Shown here in pieces: positions 11,705 through 24,528 of a DNA stretch of 64,000 nucleotides (position 1 is its first letter; the number at the start of each line of letters is the position of its first letter). This DNA is from Prochilodus magdalenae (lineage: Eukaryota; Chordata; Actinopteri; Characiformes; Prochilodontidae): positions 777,001 through 841,000 of the forward strand of contig JAMWET010006760.1 in NCBI GenBank assembly GCA_024036415.1, given 5' to 3'. The position numbers and the translations under genes were made by a program. The notes under the pieces were generated by a model. It was not told where the DNA came from, did no database searches, and saw only the letters and a list, made by a program, of their open reading frames with translations.

Positions 11705-13785
11705 TTCAGTTAGTTTTAACCAACTCAAAAAATTACTTTGATTAAAGGAATCATTTGTTCAAAGTCCATTTTTTAACCTAATTAATTTGCGGCATTTTAA
11801 CTTGAATAATTAATTAAAATTGAGGTATTTTTTTTTTAGATTGGAACGACATCAGTTACAATGTAGTCTGGCTGCTGTGTGGGATGGAATGTGCAAAAAT
11901 GTGGGACGGAATATGCAAATTCACTTATTACACAGTATTACACAGAATTGGCTCATCCAGATGTAATCCTGATAGTCAAGATGCATGAAGTGACCAGGAA
12001 TAAACAGGGTCTAATAGAACGGGTCCAAAATTGATTGAAATGAAATCTTTTTTACATAGAAAAGCCTACTTCTTACGTGTTTCTCATCTCTTATTGCATT
12101 CGTGTGGGTTTATGTACCGGAAGCATAAGTCCTAATTAATTTTCACATTACATCTCTATATTTTTCAACCTTTTTTTTTTATCCCTTAGAACTAAGCAGT
12201 CTGTTACTGTTATTGTGCTGCTTAAAATACATTTATGTATCTGTTTTGATTGGAGTCCTTGTAATTTGCTTTATTCAGAAAGTAGTCAAGACTGACACTC
12301 TTAGCCTCTAAGAACTAAATGGGCAGATATAATAAAACCAGCAAAATCAGAGTTTAATTTGGAATCTGTGTTATTAAGGGCATTTTTACACCTTTAACAA
12401 TGTTTTTTGAACTATATTAAACTTTTAAATTTACATTAAAAATTGAGATTAAGGACAAACAATAAACATATCGCCATTCTGCACTCACAAGGCTTTAGTT
12501 TGTGAAAGTATACCATGATATTACACTGACACCCAGTCAAATCCTGCAATATGAATTAAAGAAGCAAATTCGAAAGCTCTCCAATGCTATTTGCTTATTC
12601 ATTTATTTATTTCCTACAGTCAGAGATGCAAAGAGAAGAGCAGATGGTATGTCAGAGAAACACAGTCTCATTAGGAGGTCTGGGATTGACAGGGAAAAAA
12701 GAGAGAAGGGAAAAACCCTGGGAGTTTTGGCTGAGGGAGTAACTCTGACCTTCTGTCCTGTCTGCTTGCCTGCTGAGTGGAATGAGAGCCAGCCGCAGAG
12801 AAAGATAACAAGACATAAGCTTTCTCCAGATCTTCTCTGGCCTATTATGCCATCTCTCCATGTTTTTATACCTGCTTATGAAAGCGATATAGCTCACAGA
12901 AATAGTTTCAATGCATTAGAGAAGGCTGCTCCAGGGCAGTGAAGTGCCAAGGACAATGACCAATTTATCATTTGTATTATACCACTAGCAGAGCATGGAA
13001 AAGAGTCATTGCTATTAAATTCGGAACAAAAGACTATAAATGAGTTTATGTGACAATAAACTCTACATATTTGAGAAGACTGCTCCTTTTTACTCTAAAG
13101 CAAACGTCACAGCACTCTGCACAACTGCAGGTAAAACCCATTGTATCAAACACTGAAAAGCACGTTTTTAACTTATCGTATAAGTGCTTTCAAATTCCTA
13201 TTCAGAAAGGCATCATACTTCTAGTTCACATAAATGCAGGCTTAGTGATCAGCTAAGAAATTCATTCTTGCACGTTCAATGTAACAGGATGGATCTATTG
13301 ATACATGAAGACTTTGCAGAGAATAAAAAAACATAAATATCTATCTATCTAAAAAACATTCATTTATCACTACAAAAAGTATTATTACAGGGCCCATGCC
13401 GGAGTGGAAGGATGGAGAGAAACCGCTGGGCTTACAGTGGAGCTTGATTTTCCCCTCTCTCAAAGAAAGAAAGCTTTAAGTGTAATTTAGTTTCGGTGGT
13501 CTACCAGGTTCAACAGTTAAGATGTGGACTTGTTTTAGATTGAAGACTGAATCAAGAATGCTGATAAATACAAAAAAAATAATATATCAGGCAAAATCCT
13601 GATTTGTACAAAAATCATTCTACCTCAGGAACACTCCTAGGAAGAGCAAGATGTACTTGTCAAACAAAGAAGCTGCTATTCTGGGAACAGCACTAAATTG
13701 GATACCACAGAGTGCAAATTTCAACATCAGTCAGTGTGTTTGGGATTACTTGGATCATGCAAAGCATCAAGAGACATAATTCTCT
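11705..13785. other. Non-coding stretch
   Basis: A 146-codon open frame near 12502-12942 has no recognisable domain, and an overlapping minus-strand frame is about equally plausible, so I do not call a gene. Short T, A and ATCT runs occur (12170, 11830, 13335). Confidence 0.4.
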
Positions 13786-13790
13786 TGCCA

Positions 13791-13792
<2 letters not shown>

Positions 13793-13863
<71 letters not shown>

Positions 13864-13870
13864 CAGACAG
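13793..13870. repeat. GATA microsatellite
   Basis: About 17 perfect copies of ATAG/GATA, ending in GACAGACAG. Uninterrupted and therefore likely length-variable between individuals. Confidence 0.97.
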
Positions 13871-13904
13871 TCTTAAACATAGATTGTTTGATCGATTGAT
13901 TACA

Positions 13905-14080
13905 CTTTCAATAACTCACTCATCATCAAAGTTGTGTGGTGGGGGGTGTGCTGTTTGTGGGGGCTGGAACCACTGCCAGTATTTAATGGGCGGAAGGTGG
14001 AAAACACCCTGAACAGGCCAGCAGTCCATCACAGAGCAGACATACCAACATACACACTCACATATGCACACTTATTACGT
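13905..14080 (-). mobile_element. SINE/L2-type tail fragment (minus strand)
   Basis: AATGGGCGGAAGGTGGAAAA, then GCAGTCCATCACAGAGCAGA and ACACACTCACATATGCACAC, correspond to the same retroposon tail as at 10165-10410. ACTCACTCATCATC before it is the tail repeat. The copy is more decayed. Confidence 0.65.
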
Positions 14081-14084
14081 TGTA

Positions 14085-16450
14085 TTGTATTCTTTTTGTG
14101 AAATATGGTGATCATTTTGTGGCATCTCACCACTGGCTTTATGCTGCCATGGAAACTTGAGAGGCACAGACAAGTACAGCAGCCATGCAAAACAGCCACT
14201 TGTAAAGGCTCTTGGGAAGCACCACGCTGACAGTTGTATTTGTTGGTTAAGATGTGTGGTGTGCTAGATTTGTGTTGTTTAGTGCAGGGCTGTGGAGTAG
14301 TAACGTGGGTATGTGTGACTATCATGAAGTGGAAATACATTGCTGTTGGTTCCTGACACTTCCGTAGCCTTGAACAGCGGTTCCGCCATGTTGTGGTTCA
14401 ATAAAGCGCATTCTCCTTTAGAAGTGCAGTGTTTCCCATAGATTATTCTGTGCTGAGGCCACAATATATAACAGTATATTTCATTTTAGAGCAGAAAGCT
14501 GTGTTGGCTTGTCTGTATTTATGACCCTGCACTACACTGGCACAGATAGACATCAGCAAAAGCGGTCTCACATGCGAGCGAGAAGGGCCAGCATCTAAAG
14601 CAATCCAGCTCACTCTCGCCAGCCCATAATACCCCTTACAGTGCTTCTGCAATGTCTGCTGAGTCATCAGGACAGTACTTTAACTTCAGAATGCCTCACT
14701 TCACTTTCTCAGGCACACAATAACTTGCTAATGACTCGTGGGTAATGATCAAGGACAAAACCAAAGCCTTGGAGTGAAAAAGTTTAAAGTGGTTACAGTT
14801 AAGTAAAAAAGTTTTGATCTCCTCTTACACTTAAGAGCGAGACAGCCTCGGGTTTGAAATTAACAAAGTCAAATTACTTGATGAATCCGTGGTGGAGTCC
14901 CCCTGTGCACACAGCAAATGACCTTCTTTGATGCAGAAATAAATTGAGGCTTGTTCAGTGCAGATCTCATGGTGGGTTCTATGAATGAGATGTATTTGAC
15001 ATTTTGTTTTGATCTCCTCTAGAATGTTTACGCTCTCAGTCTGTTTGGTGTGTTTGCATGAAAGGAAATGATTCAGTGAAAAATCTACATTTTCCACTTA
15101 CCCCAGATGCAGTTAGTCAGACAAGACATGTTTGACATTCACGTCTTGTTTTTTTTTTTTAGCTCATCCTAAGTCTTTGTCTGTTCGCTCGGCGGCCATC
15201 TTTGCAGTGCCTTAGGCTGCTATTTCTAGCCATACAAGAGCCAAAATAGAAACTGAAGGTCAAATTACACTTTTAAAAACATATTTGGAATTACTGACAA
15301 CATCTGACAAACAGCTTGTAATTAACATTTAGCTTAAAACATGATTTTTCTGCTTGTTCTGGTTACTGTGCTTGCAAAGAAGTGTTTGCCCTGCTAGCAT
15401 CACAGAATTGTAGACCACTTCCCATTAATGCTGTAATAGAAACTACAAACCAACAAGCAACCATTTACATGTCTATGTGCATGCATGTGAAGAACTGAAA
15501 TTTGGCACACATGCTACAGGCAGAAACAACACATCTACAATGGCTATCCAATGCTTTAATCTACAGTAAATCAGGTTAAGCCATTTGGACAAATCTGCAT
15601 GATTTTAAAGAAGACCTATATGAGGTTTGAGCAGGTTAGGAGAAGTTTAAGGGAGGTATTTACTGTGGTAAGCGCTGTGTATTTTGATCAGTTACTTTAG
15701 CCTACTTGAAGTAAGCAATCTGTCTTTTAAATAATGCCAACTGCTTACTTTCCTGGCTGCAAGTTATGTATTTCTGCTTTCCATTTGGGTTTCATTTCTC
15801 TTCACTCATACCAGTCTTCACTTGCACATACTCATAAACACAAGTGCATCCTTCATCCAGCAGGATCTTGGGTGGCTCCAACAGATGGGGTGTCATTAAC
15901 AGGTCCTCTAGACAATTGTGCTTGATTAGCTAGAACTGACCTCCTAGCTTTGTGCTTCATAGAAAGCGTATGGGAACTTCCTACACCTTTAACTATCCAA
16001 CTATGAAAGCCCCTACCGTACCAGTTTGAACTCAAAACCATTCTGAAGGAAACAGAGCGAGAGAGAGAAACTCATTTGGATATGAAAGAATTTCGAATGG
16101 TTTCATTGGGACAGAAATAGCTAGGATAAAAGGACAAGCGATGGCAACGGAGGCAATTAAACCCAACACGGGAAACTTTTCTTTTTTTCTTCTATTTTGT
16201 CAGATTCACCATCAAAACCCACATTTTGGAATGCGAGACAGTAGGTTTTGGGGGGAACCTGAGTGAAATGTTTGCTCAAGCCAACAGAAGGCCATTCTTT
16301 CCCTCCTACAGTGCTCTTCTGAAAGTGCCTCTATCCTTTCTGCAATCAAAGCCAATGCGGAACATTCACCCTTCCACGAGCCACTAGCTCAGCAAACCAC
16401 TCTGCAAACTCTGTGTCCTACTTAGCCGTGAGCGGAATGCGTTAGACACA
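14085..16450. other. Non-coding stretch
   Basis: No gene seen. A T-run at 15149-15160 is followed by GGCGGCCATCTTTGCAGTGC (15192-15211), a motif style found at the edge of some fish DNA elements. I cannot confirm that assignment. Confidence 0.35.
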
Positions 16451-16465
16451 CTGGTCCTCATCCCC

Positions 16466-16678
16466 TCATGATGTAGCTGGTAGCGCCGGGCCCTCTGGGC
16501 CAGGCCATTTGGGGCCACCCCCTGTGCTGCTCAGGGGAGTGCTGAGTGAAGTGGGACCGGGCCCAAGGGGCAACCCAGGAGGTGAAGGTAGGCCCCCCTT
16601 CCCAGAGATAAATTTCATACGCTGCCTCAGAGGATGGCCTTTCTGACAGCCGCAAAGCATACACATCCCCAGGTAAGA
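16466..16678 (-). CDS. Weak candidate terminal exon in a GC-rich island
   Basis: The stretch 16480-16600 is much richer in GC than its surroundings. On the minus strand it is preceded by an acceptor-like site, CACTTTCCTTTCCCAG, ending at 16679. Two frames stay open over about 200 bp. One would end ...WPGPEGPALPATS with a stop near 16466 and is rich in Pro, Gly and Ser. On the plus strand a donor-like CAGGTAAGA lies at 16670-16678, but every plus frame has a stop before it. I recognise no protein family. The GC bias alone can keep frames open, so this may equally be non-coding. Confidence 0.18.
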   Translation of the reverse strand, partial: SYLGMCMLCGCQKGHPLRQRMKFISGKGGLPSPPGLPLGPGPTSLSTPLSSTGGGPKWPGPEGPALPATS

Positions 16679-16739
16679 CTGGGAAAGGAAAGTGAGCAGT
16701 CTAAAGGGATAAGAGCAGACTTGATGAAACACCTGCCAC

Positions 16740-18890
16740 TAGCCTACACACTGGAGCCTTCAGTATAGGGTATAGAGACAATGTGTTCATAACTACGAAT
16801 GGCCTAAAATGGGTGGTAACTAGTTACATTTACCCATGTACAAATTTGATGAATTTGCTGTTTCCTGTTCAGTTCCATTTCATTTGATTCTGTTATATTA
16901 ATGACAACATCTGTACTTCTTTGCAATTGGTCACACCTCTGACTCTGACCTCTAAGCTTTGGTATTTTATTTAAAACTGAGATAACATCAAGGAAGAACA
17001 CCATCTAACACATTTAATTTGCTTTACTGATAGATGCCACTTATGTAAGCTGTTTTGATATGATATATTTCTTTTACTTCAGATTTTTTATTGTTAACCT
17101 TTATTTGTATATTGTTCCACCAGCTTTTTCTTGAGGTAGGGCTGCTCTATTCACCATCTCTTGTGTTCCATATGCTCAAAATCACCTATGCTAAACATAG
17201 TTGACCCACCACCCAATTTGATTTCTGCACTAATTGTAGTTGTTCATTCATGTTCCTAATATGCACAATATCCATTAAGTGTCGAGGGGCTATGTTGTGG
17301 CTCTTGTGATCAGCTATGTAACCCCCATGCCACCTAATATGTACTTGAAAGTGTATGCTAATAAGGTCTACTTTAATCTTATCCTTGCTCCATTGCATAC
17401 ACATTTGCCTTTTTAGAGTTACTAGAGTGGAAGAGCCCACATTAATTTCATGCAGATGTCATATGTGAAGTCATAAGTATCCTAGAGGAAATAGCATACA
17501 TTGTACATTAAAAGTGAGATTCATAATTCCATAGAATTATTAATTTTAGAATTTTTGTTTTTAGTTGAATTGGACATTACGATTTACTGACCGTTTCTGC
17601 GGTGAATTTTCCTGGACTTCATAGCTCATTGTATGATATAATCCTGATAAGACCAGAATCCACTTTTCTGGTGATGTCACGACCCATGGAGGTTTGGTTG
17701 CCTCTGATTGGTATCATTTATTTACACGCAGCTCACAAGCTTTGTAATTATTAGGATAAATTTCCTCTCTGAAATCAACCATTTTAGGGTTACTTTTGTT
17801 TGATTATGTAGCCTTTAATTGTATAGAATTATAGTCCTCAATTTCAATATGAAAATGATCCTAGTGATTTCCATCGAACCATTATATTTAAACATTAAAT
17901 TAAATTTCACATCAAAATGTCGGAAACTTCAATATAATATGACAAAGACGTTATGTCACTTTGATGTTAAAATTGACAGTTTCTGACAGGCGAAAGATGA
18001 GTACAGCATCACTATCTTAATACACAGACCAATTCTGGGATGTTTACAATCATTTCTGATATTATATGATGATAATAAAGGAAAGAAAAAATATTTCTAA
18101 TGATAATAACATAATGGCATACCTAAAAACAAAGCCATTTACACAGTAAATATTTATTTATTCATTAAAAAAACAAAAAGACCTTGCAGCTGTTAACACA
18201 GATGGCATTAAGCTAAAGTTTAAGCTAAACCTTCAAATTGTTAAGCGGCAAAGTTTAAATAACAGGTATTGGTCCAGGTGCATTGAGTTACTCATGATGG
18301 GGTTTTTGACATCTATTTTTACTGTCCCCATTAGCAACAAATGCATTTTCCACAACTCTCAGATCAACCAGGACAACATAAAAAAGTCTTGCTTATGCAC
18401 ATGTGCTGATGGTCAAGGTCCAGGAACTGCACTGCAAAAATAGCTCTGTTTTGAAGCCAAAGCCATCATAGCTATTAGTTGGGCTGTTGTGGTTGGAAGC
18501 TAGTCCTCAGCCATTATAAGCCATTACAATCCAGCAATCTAGCCATGACAGCTTAAGTGATGTATGTTGTGCATGCGTGTGGTCATTTCTGTATCATTTC
18601 TGTGTGCAGAGTGTTTTTGTTTTTCAGTCATATTTAGTGGCTGGTTTGTGCCTAGTCTACTGTAGTAAAACCACATATACAGTGTGTTTATTTGTAAGAT
18701 TTGGAAGACGTCAGGGAGATTATTTTCCTTTTCATTTCTTCCCTGAATGAGATAAATAAATAAACTGCTGTGAACAAGTTTCCTCCCACTTTAGGCACAT
18801 TCACTGAAATATTTATCAATAAACAGCAAAAAAGGGAAGAATATGGAATCTCAGTCTTGCAGAGGGACAACAGATACAGCTCTGAGGGCT
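16740..18890. other. AT-rich non-coding stretch
   Basis: No gene or clear mobile element seen. Composition is strongly AT-rich from about 17500 to 18200. Confidence 0.4.
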
Positions 18891-18896
18891 CATGTA

Positions 18897-19194
18897 CACT
18901 CACCATCAAAAAGTAGTTGCTCCTGGAAGGACATGTCAGATTTCAGTTCTATATGATGGGTTTTTCTATATAATACTGACCGAGGTACACATACAGCAGC
19001 AGTATCTCTCTGTACGATTATACATAGCTTGCAAAGGACGCTACCAACACAACAGCATGTTCCAGAATGGAAAGCATGCAACAGGACAACCTTATATAGT
19101 CAGTCAGGTGCAGTGATAAAGCCTGTCCTTGTTTGCGTCACTTGCATAGCCAAGAGTAGTTCATGATGTTGGTTGATTTTTTCGATGATGAGTG
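18897..19194. mobile_element. 298-bp inverted-repeat element (Tc1/mariner-type MITE)
   Basis: The left end CACTCACCATCAAAAAGTAG follows a TA; the right end reads TTTTTTCGATGATGAGTG, an inverted match to the left. The inner left segment GTAGTTGCTCCTGGAAG matches the same position of the element at 33069-33774 (GTAGTTGCACCCAGAAG). I therefore treat it as an internally deleted member of that family. It has no coding capacity. The two open frames here are chance. Confidence 0.65.
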
Positions 19195-19199
19195 AATAT

Positions 19200-22100
19200 T
19201 TTATGTATTTTATTATATTATTATATTTTATATTATTTTTTTAACAGTCATATGACAGGGCATTGTTTCTTTCGAATCTACAGGCCATTAATGATCAAGC
19301 GTCATTCCTTTTATATCATGGTTTTATAATCCTTTATTCCATGACGATTTCCCAACCTATCTTATTGCTTAGACTGAAACAAGCTTGTTTTTGATGATTT
19401 AGGTTTACTGCCATGTGCATCACTATTGCACAGCAGTATATAGTGTACACTTATTATTTTATTTTTTTGCTAACATATCTGATAGTTTTACACATACTGA
19501 CACATTCCAAATCCAAAATGTTTTGTCTGATTGGCATAGTGGGCTTGTATACAGATTTTCATCAGATGTGCCATTTTGTATAGTTGTCACATGACAAATG
19601 TTTTACCCCTTGGGATGAATTGGGTGAAGAAGTTTGTGCAGCCAGCTTTTATTGCAATGACTGTTCTGTTTTTTTATTACATCACAAAAAGTGGGCTTGT
19701 GCATAACAATCACAAATGGGCTAACAATCGGAACATAGTCTTTGCAGTTTAGTTTCCATATGCCGATTGGATTAACTGTGGAGTGAGATTACACGTACAG
19801 CATTGCTGAGGAAATGAGACAGATTCAGGTAATGAGACAGAGAGAAAAAGAGTGAAGACTCAAGGCACTGCTCTCGCTCTCACACACTGCCGTATGGCAT
19901 TTACAGCACCTGCACATATGCTAACGGCAGGTAGCCTTGGGGACGGAAAATCACTGAAAGTAATGCCGCAATTAATGAAAGCTGAAGAAGAAAACATGTT
20001 GGCTGCCTGCCATCCTCATGCAGACCCGAGTTGCAGGTTAGCCATGGGAAGCAAAGTAACCCACATTGTTCTCTTTTTCCAGCTGAGCCCACGGAGCCCT
20101 CGTCTCACACCTTCTCTCCTGTCTTCTTCCTAGCCTTGTGTCATATGACCAAAGCAGAGTGTTGCAAATATTGACCATATATGCCGCCCATAGATGCATG
20201 CTTTCGTGGCAATCATTACCAGGTCTGGTGAACATGACAAAAATCCCATTTAATCTGATGAAAATGGCTCATTTGCTAGATTTGCTGCAGAGTTTCCCTT
20301 TTATAATTCTATCTGGCTGCAGACTCTGTTGTAGCTAATCAAAGCAAAGTGGGTGACATTTTAAAAAATAACACACTGTAAAAATATGTAGGCATATTTA
20401 TATATATATATTTACAGAATAATACTATTTATGTTAGGTTAAATGCAATTTTTGCTGTTTACTTCACAGTACAAGAAAAAAAAAAGCATACTTTACTTTT
20501 ATTGTAAGCCAATGTAACCAGACTGCTTTTCCAAGTCATTTCATGTCATTTATTTTGTTCCTTCTGTAATTCTGAAGGATAACAGGCTTTTTTAAAATTA
20601 TGTCGGAATGTGAAAAACAGCAAAAATAGAGATACAAGGTTTTGTTCTGAGAGCAGCGATATACTGATTGCATATGCTGTTGTTACAGTAGTTGAGTCCA
20701 TGTTTTTTTATGTAGCAGTATTTTCTGAGTAGAATTAAATCATAGTATTGTTGCTATTATATGCCATTTTTAATAAGGTACTCTTAATGTGATACTTTGA
20801 TTTATACATTACAGAGTTTTATTTTGCCTTTACAGAGTAAACATACTTGGTGTTATTGTAAGCTGACAAATCTGACTTAGTATCCAACCTAGGCAACATG
20901 CAAGCAGTTAGCTGACTGACTAACTAAAGCTAGCTTAACAAGGACTATGTTGTTTTACTGTTTCCTTCTTATGGTAACTATAGCAGCTGTTTGTTGAAGT
21001 TAACAGGTGTTGTGTACAACAGTTATAAACTTAGCAATTTTTGCCATCAGTTAGGGACCGTCCCTGCTCCTGTCTCAGCATAACTGTGTCCCTGTCCATG
21101 AACCAAGATCCATATGTTTTGTCCAAGACGTGGTTTGTCTGCTACATCAAATGTTGTGGATATTTGTGTATTCATGGTTGGTTGACTGGTCTGCTGTTTC
21201 TGATGTGAATAGATGTAGCTCTAATGCCTTTTTTATTTTAAACGTTTGAAGAAGTTGAGCTAGGGAGTAGGAGTGTGCAGGTCATGCAAATAATGCACCT
21301 GTAGTGATTCTTTGTAGCTGGATTCTTTGTATTCTTTGGAGTCCGATCTCAGTTTGAAAACCCAAAGTTGTCACTGGTTCATTAATCCTTTGCTTTGTTT
21401 TCTGAAATGGCTTTGAAGGAAAATAAAACAAGTTTTTTTTTTCAAAGCTTTCTCATTACACAGCACCTGCTGGCACTATAAAATAGCCAAACAGACTGTG
21501 GCTGCAGAAAAAAAATTACTCTTTCAGTAAACAACTTATTTACCTGAGCAACTATTAATTTCTGTTATTAAGTTTTACTCGACTACATTTGCACTACAGT
21601 AACAGTACTCCTAAAGCAACATGTGACAGTGTTCCCTCAAAATAACAGCTTTCAAAATGATGGTACACTGATTTGCAATGAGGAGACGGCGTAACTTTGG
21701 AGGAGTGGCCACAAATCCTCTTGTGAGAAGAGCCTAATGCTTTATAAAAAGAATCTACTTCAGTATTCTCAGTATGGACATAATGGCAGAGGCAGCAAAG
21801 AAATCTAAGATGTTGTCATAGGAAGCAAGGAAGAGAAAAAGAGAGACTGGAGGCTGGCTTTTATTCGTTACATAAGCTAAAAGAAATAAAATGTGGGAAA
21901 GTCTTATCGCAACTGGGCAAATTACAGAGATCCAAATGTGTACTATAAATGTTATTTATGAAAGATTGTGACATATGATGTATCCTTATATCCGTAATAA
22001 AATTCTTCATTGTTCCTTCACATGATTCGTTCTATTGTAATTTTGTCTTTGCCAGTGCTGAATTCTGGCTCTCAAGCAGAATCCAACTACTCCACCAGCA

Positions 22101-23345
22101 AACACAAAATCAGAAGGGAAAGAGTCATGAGGGCTTACAGCAAAAATACCATAACTATAAAATACCATAACCATAAAATACAAAATATAATGTAAAGTGT
22201 ATGTAGGAATTTTCAGTTCCCATTTCATTGGTGTTGAGCGGAGCGGAGATATCTGTTTACATGTATTGCACAAATCTCTGTGTGTTCGGATGATGGCACA
22301 TTTTGTGTTACTTTAACAAAACCAGTGTTTTCTATAGACCATTACAAATATGTATATTTGTGTTTGACATATGCTGCCTTTGTGCACCCGAATGCACCAA
22401 ATCACAATTTAAACATAATACAAAAACAAACTGCATGTTCATCATCAGTAACTTCAGCTTTACATTACGGAAGGCAAGCATGAAGTCCTACCATAAGTAG
22501 TGTGTGTGTTTTTATCATGCATTTTTGTATATAATAAGTGGGTGTACAGCACTGAACAACGATAATATGCCGTCTTTACACTGGACATATAGGAGCTGTC
22601 ATCTTGGACAGAATGGGGCTCAGATTGATTCACACACGATTAGACCATCTTTGTCACTCTCACGTTCATGATTAGAGGGAAATTCGGCTAAGGAATTATT
22701 CATTTAAATTGGAACACTTTATCCTAGTGTGATCAAGAGGGAAATGGCTCATTGTCTCTTGCCGTGATGAGTCAATCAGCACTTCCTGCGACAGGCGGCG
22801 TTTGACAACAGAAGCTAAAAGTGCATAAATTATACAGCTGCATTTATGCTGCAAAACAGCAGCATAGCAGGAAAGGATGCATGCGCTAGCTGCCAATAAT
22901 GGAGTAATACATGTTAATTGACTTGAATAAACTGTGAAATCAGCAAACCTGCATTATGTAGTGACTTGATGTAGTGTCATAATGAAACTGATCTGAATTG
23001 TGGCTGAATTTTGCAAGTTTATTGTGTAACTACTTTTCTGAGAAAGGTATTGCTATTCTTAAATCAGTATTGTCATTGTTGGTAATGGTCTTATATTGTT
23101 TTAGCTGAACTGAATACAGCCTGAGACTTTTGTTTTTTGCCTCAATTTCTAATCCCAGTGCAGAAAACTGTATCTGGGAAATGTATTCCACATCATAAAA
23201 TAGATAGTTCCAGTTTTATAATTCAACTGGCTACATTTATTGATATTACCAGCATCTGAAAAAGACCACAGGTTAATTATATATCTTAACATTGAAATAA
23301 AAGTTGCAAACAAAAAAAAAAAAAAAACAAGACAGGAATGAACGT
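19200..23345. other. Long non-coding stretch, partly single-copy in appearance
   Basis: No gene seen. Two parts, 20040-20330 and 22620-22910, are of higher complexity and contain clustered AT-rich core motifs. They are candidates for conserved regulatory sequence, which only alignment could show. Short TA and A runs lie at 20398-20412 and 23310-23327. Confidence 0.35.
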
Positions 23346-23349
23346 TGTT

Positions 23350-23717
23350 GGGTGGGTTTGATATAAGGAGAAGGCCTGGTGTAACTCCACCTCCACCCAT
23401 ACCTCACAATCTGCAGGAAATGTGTAAGAAGACTTAACTTGCATGGGATGGATTATCTCAGGACACCATTAGGAACTTCTACCACTCCTTGGAAAGGCGT
23501 CTGCACATACCATCAGCAAACATGATGGCCATACAGAGAGACTTCTGTAGGTGTAGCACAATAAATATTGTCCATATCAGTCTTAATTTATTATTATCAT
23601 TTAGCAGCATTGAAATCCAACATATCATTCTGGGTGCTACTCTGCTATTGTGTTGTATGTATAAATATATATATATATACACAACACAATAACATAACAC
23701 AATAACAGAGTAGCACC
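23350..23717 (+). mobile_element. Relic of the same family as 33069-33774
   Basis: Shares with 33470-33770 the stretches GCATGGGATGGATTATC, GGACGCCATTAGAAACCTCT (here GGACACCATTAGGAACTTCT) and AATAAATATTGTCCATATC, in the same order. In the 33-kb copy these encode the C-terminal end of a Tc1/mariner transposase. The copy ends in a hairpin (separate entry) instead of the normal TIR. Confidence 0.65.
23633..23717. repeat. 85-bp hairpin with TA loop
   Basis: The left arm GGTGCTACTCTGCTATTGTG (23633 on) and the right arm CACAATAACAGAGTAGCACC (ending 23717) are inverted copies with one mismatch. A TA-rich loop and a second partial ACACAATAACA repeat lie between them. Confidence 0.9.
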
Positions 23718-24528
23718 ATATTTACATGATTTAAGACAGAAATGTAATGTCAGGCATGACTACTTCCTATAAAGATTAGATAGGCTACAATCTTCAGCTC
23801 AGTCAGAGGTGATGGCGGCGCAGGTTAGGCCTCAGCTGGCTTTCTTTGCCATGCACATCTTAGCAGTAAACTAGAAGCTATCTTCCCCTGCCTCACCGTG
23901 ACTTGTTCCCCATGTTCTGCAAGAGTATATTACAGCAGATAAGAGCAGAACTGATATTCAGAGAAGCACAACTACCTTCACACATAAGCACCTGCCACAT
24001 TCTCACCACCTACCACAATATGCTATGCTATTACATCCCTGAGGCTGTGCTACCTGCTCACCAGTGGATGCAGGAAAAAATACATCCACAACCTAATCCA
24101 AGACTTAAAGCCCCACATTCCAAATTCTCTGCATCTAATAACTTTTAGGTGTCGGATAGAAACAGCTTTTGCTGACCACATTCAACTTATTTTGTTATAT
24201 ATTTATTTTCACATCAAGCCTTCGCCAGCTTGCCGTTATTTTGACAGTGGCAGCATTTGGAGCGTGACAAGTCAAATTTAAATAGATGCAGGGAGGGAAT
24301 GAAAAAAGCAGGGCAATTTCAATGTCTGCGCTGATGTAATCGAATGGTGTCAGAGGCATAAACAAATGTGTTACAGCTGCAGTTTTTGATATGATAAACT
24401 GCGTGCGTGCGTTTTCATTCCAGGTCCAAGGTAATGCTGTATAACGTCACTAAGCACTAGCAAAACCCATTTCCAATCCAGAGAAAATCTTTTCCTGACA
24501 GCTAATGCTAGTGCTAGCTGATAGTGAG
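23718..24528. other. Non-coding stretch
   Basis: No gene recognised; the open frame at 23903-24148 has no domain. The part 24200-24440 is of higher complexity and could be conserved non-coding DNA. Confidence 0.35.

Noticed and set aside
12502..12942. 146-codon plus-strand open frame
   Set aside because: No domain, no splice signals of note, and an overlapping minus-strand frame of 81 codons is just as good. Chance in a 64-kb window explains it.
13793..13870. CRISPR-like or direct-repeat array
   Set aside because: It is a simple tetranucleotide microsatellite without spacers.
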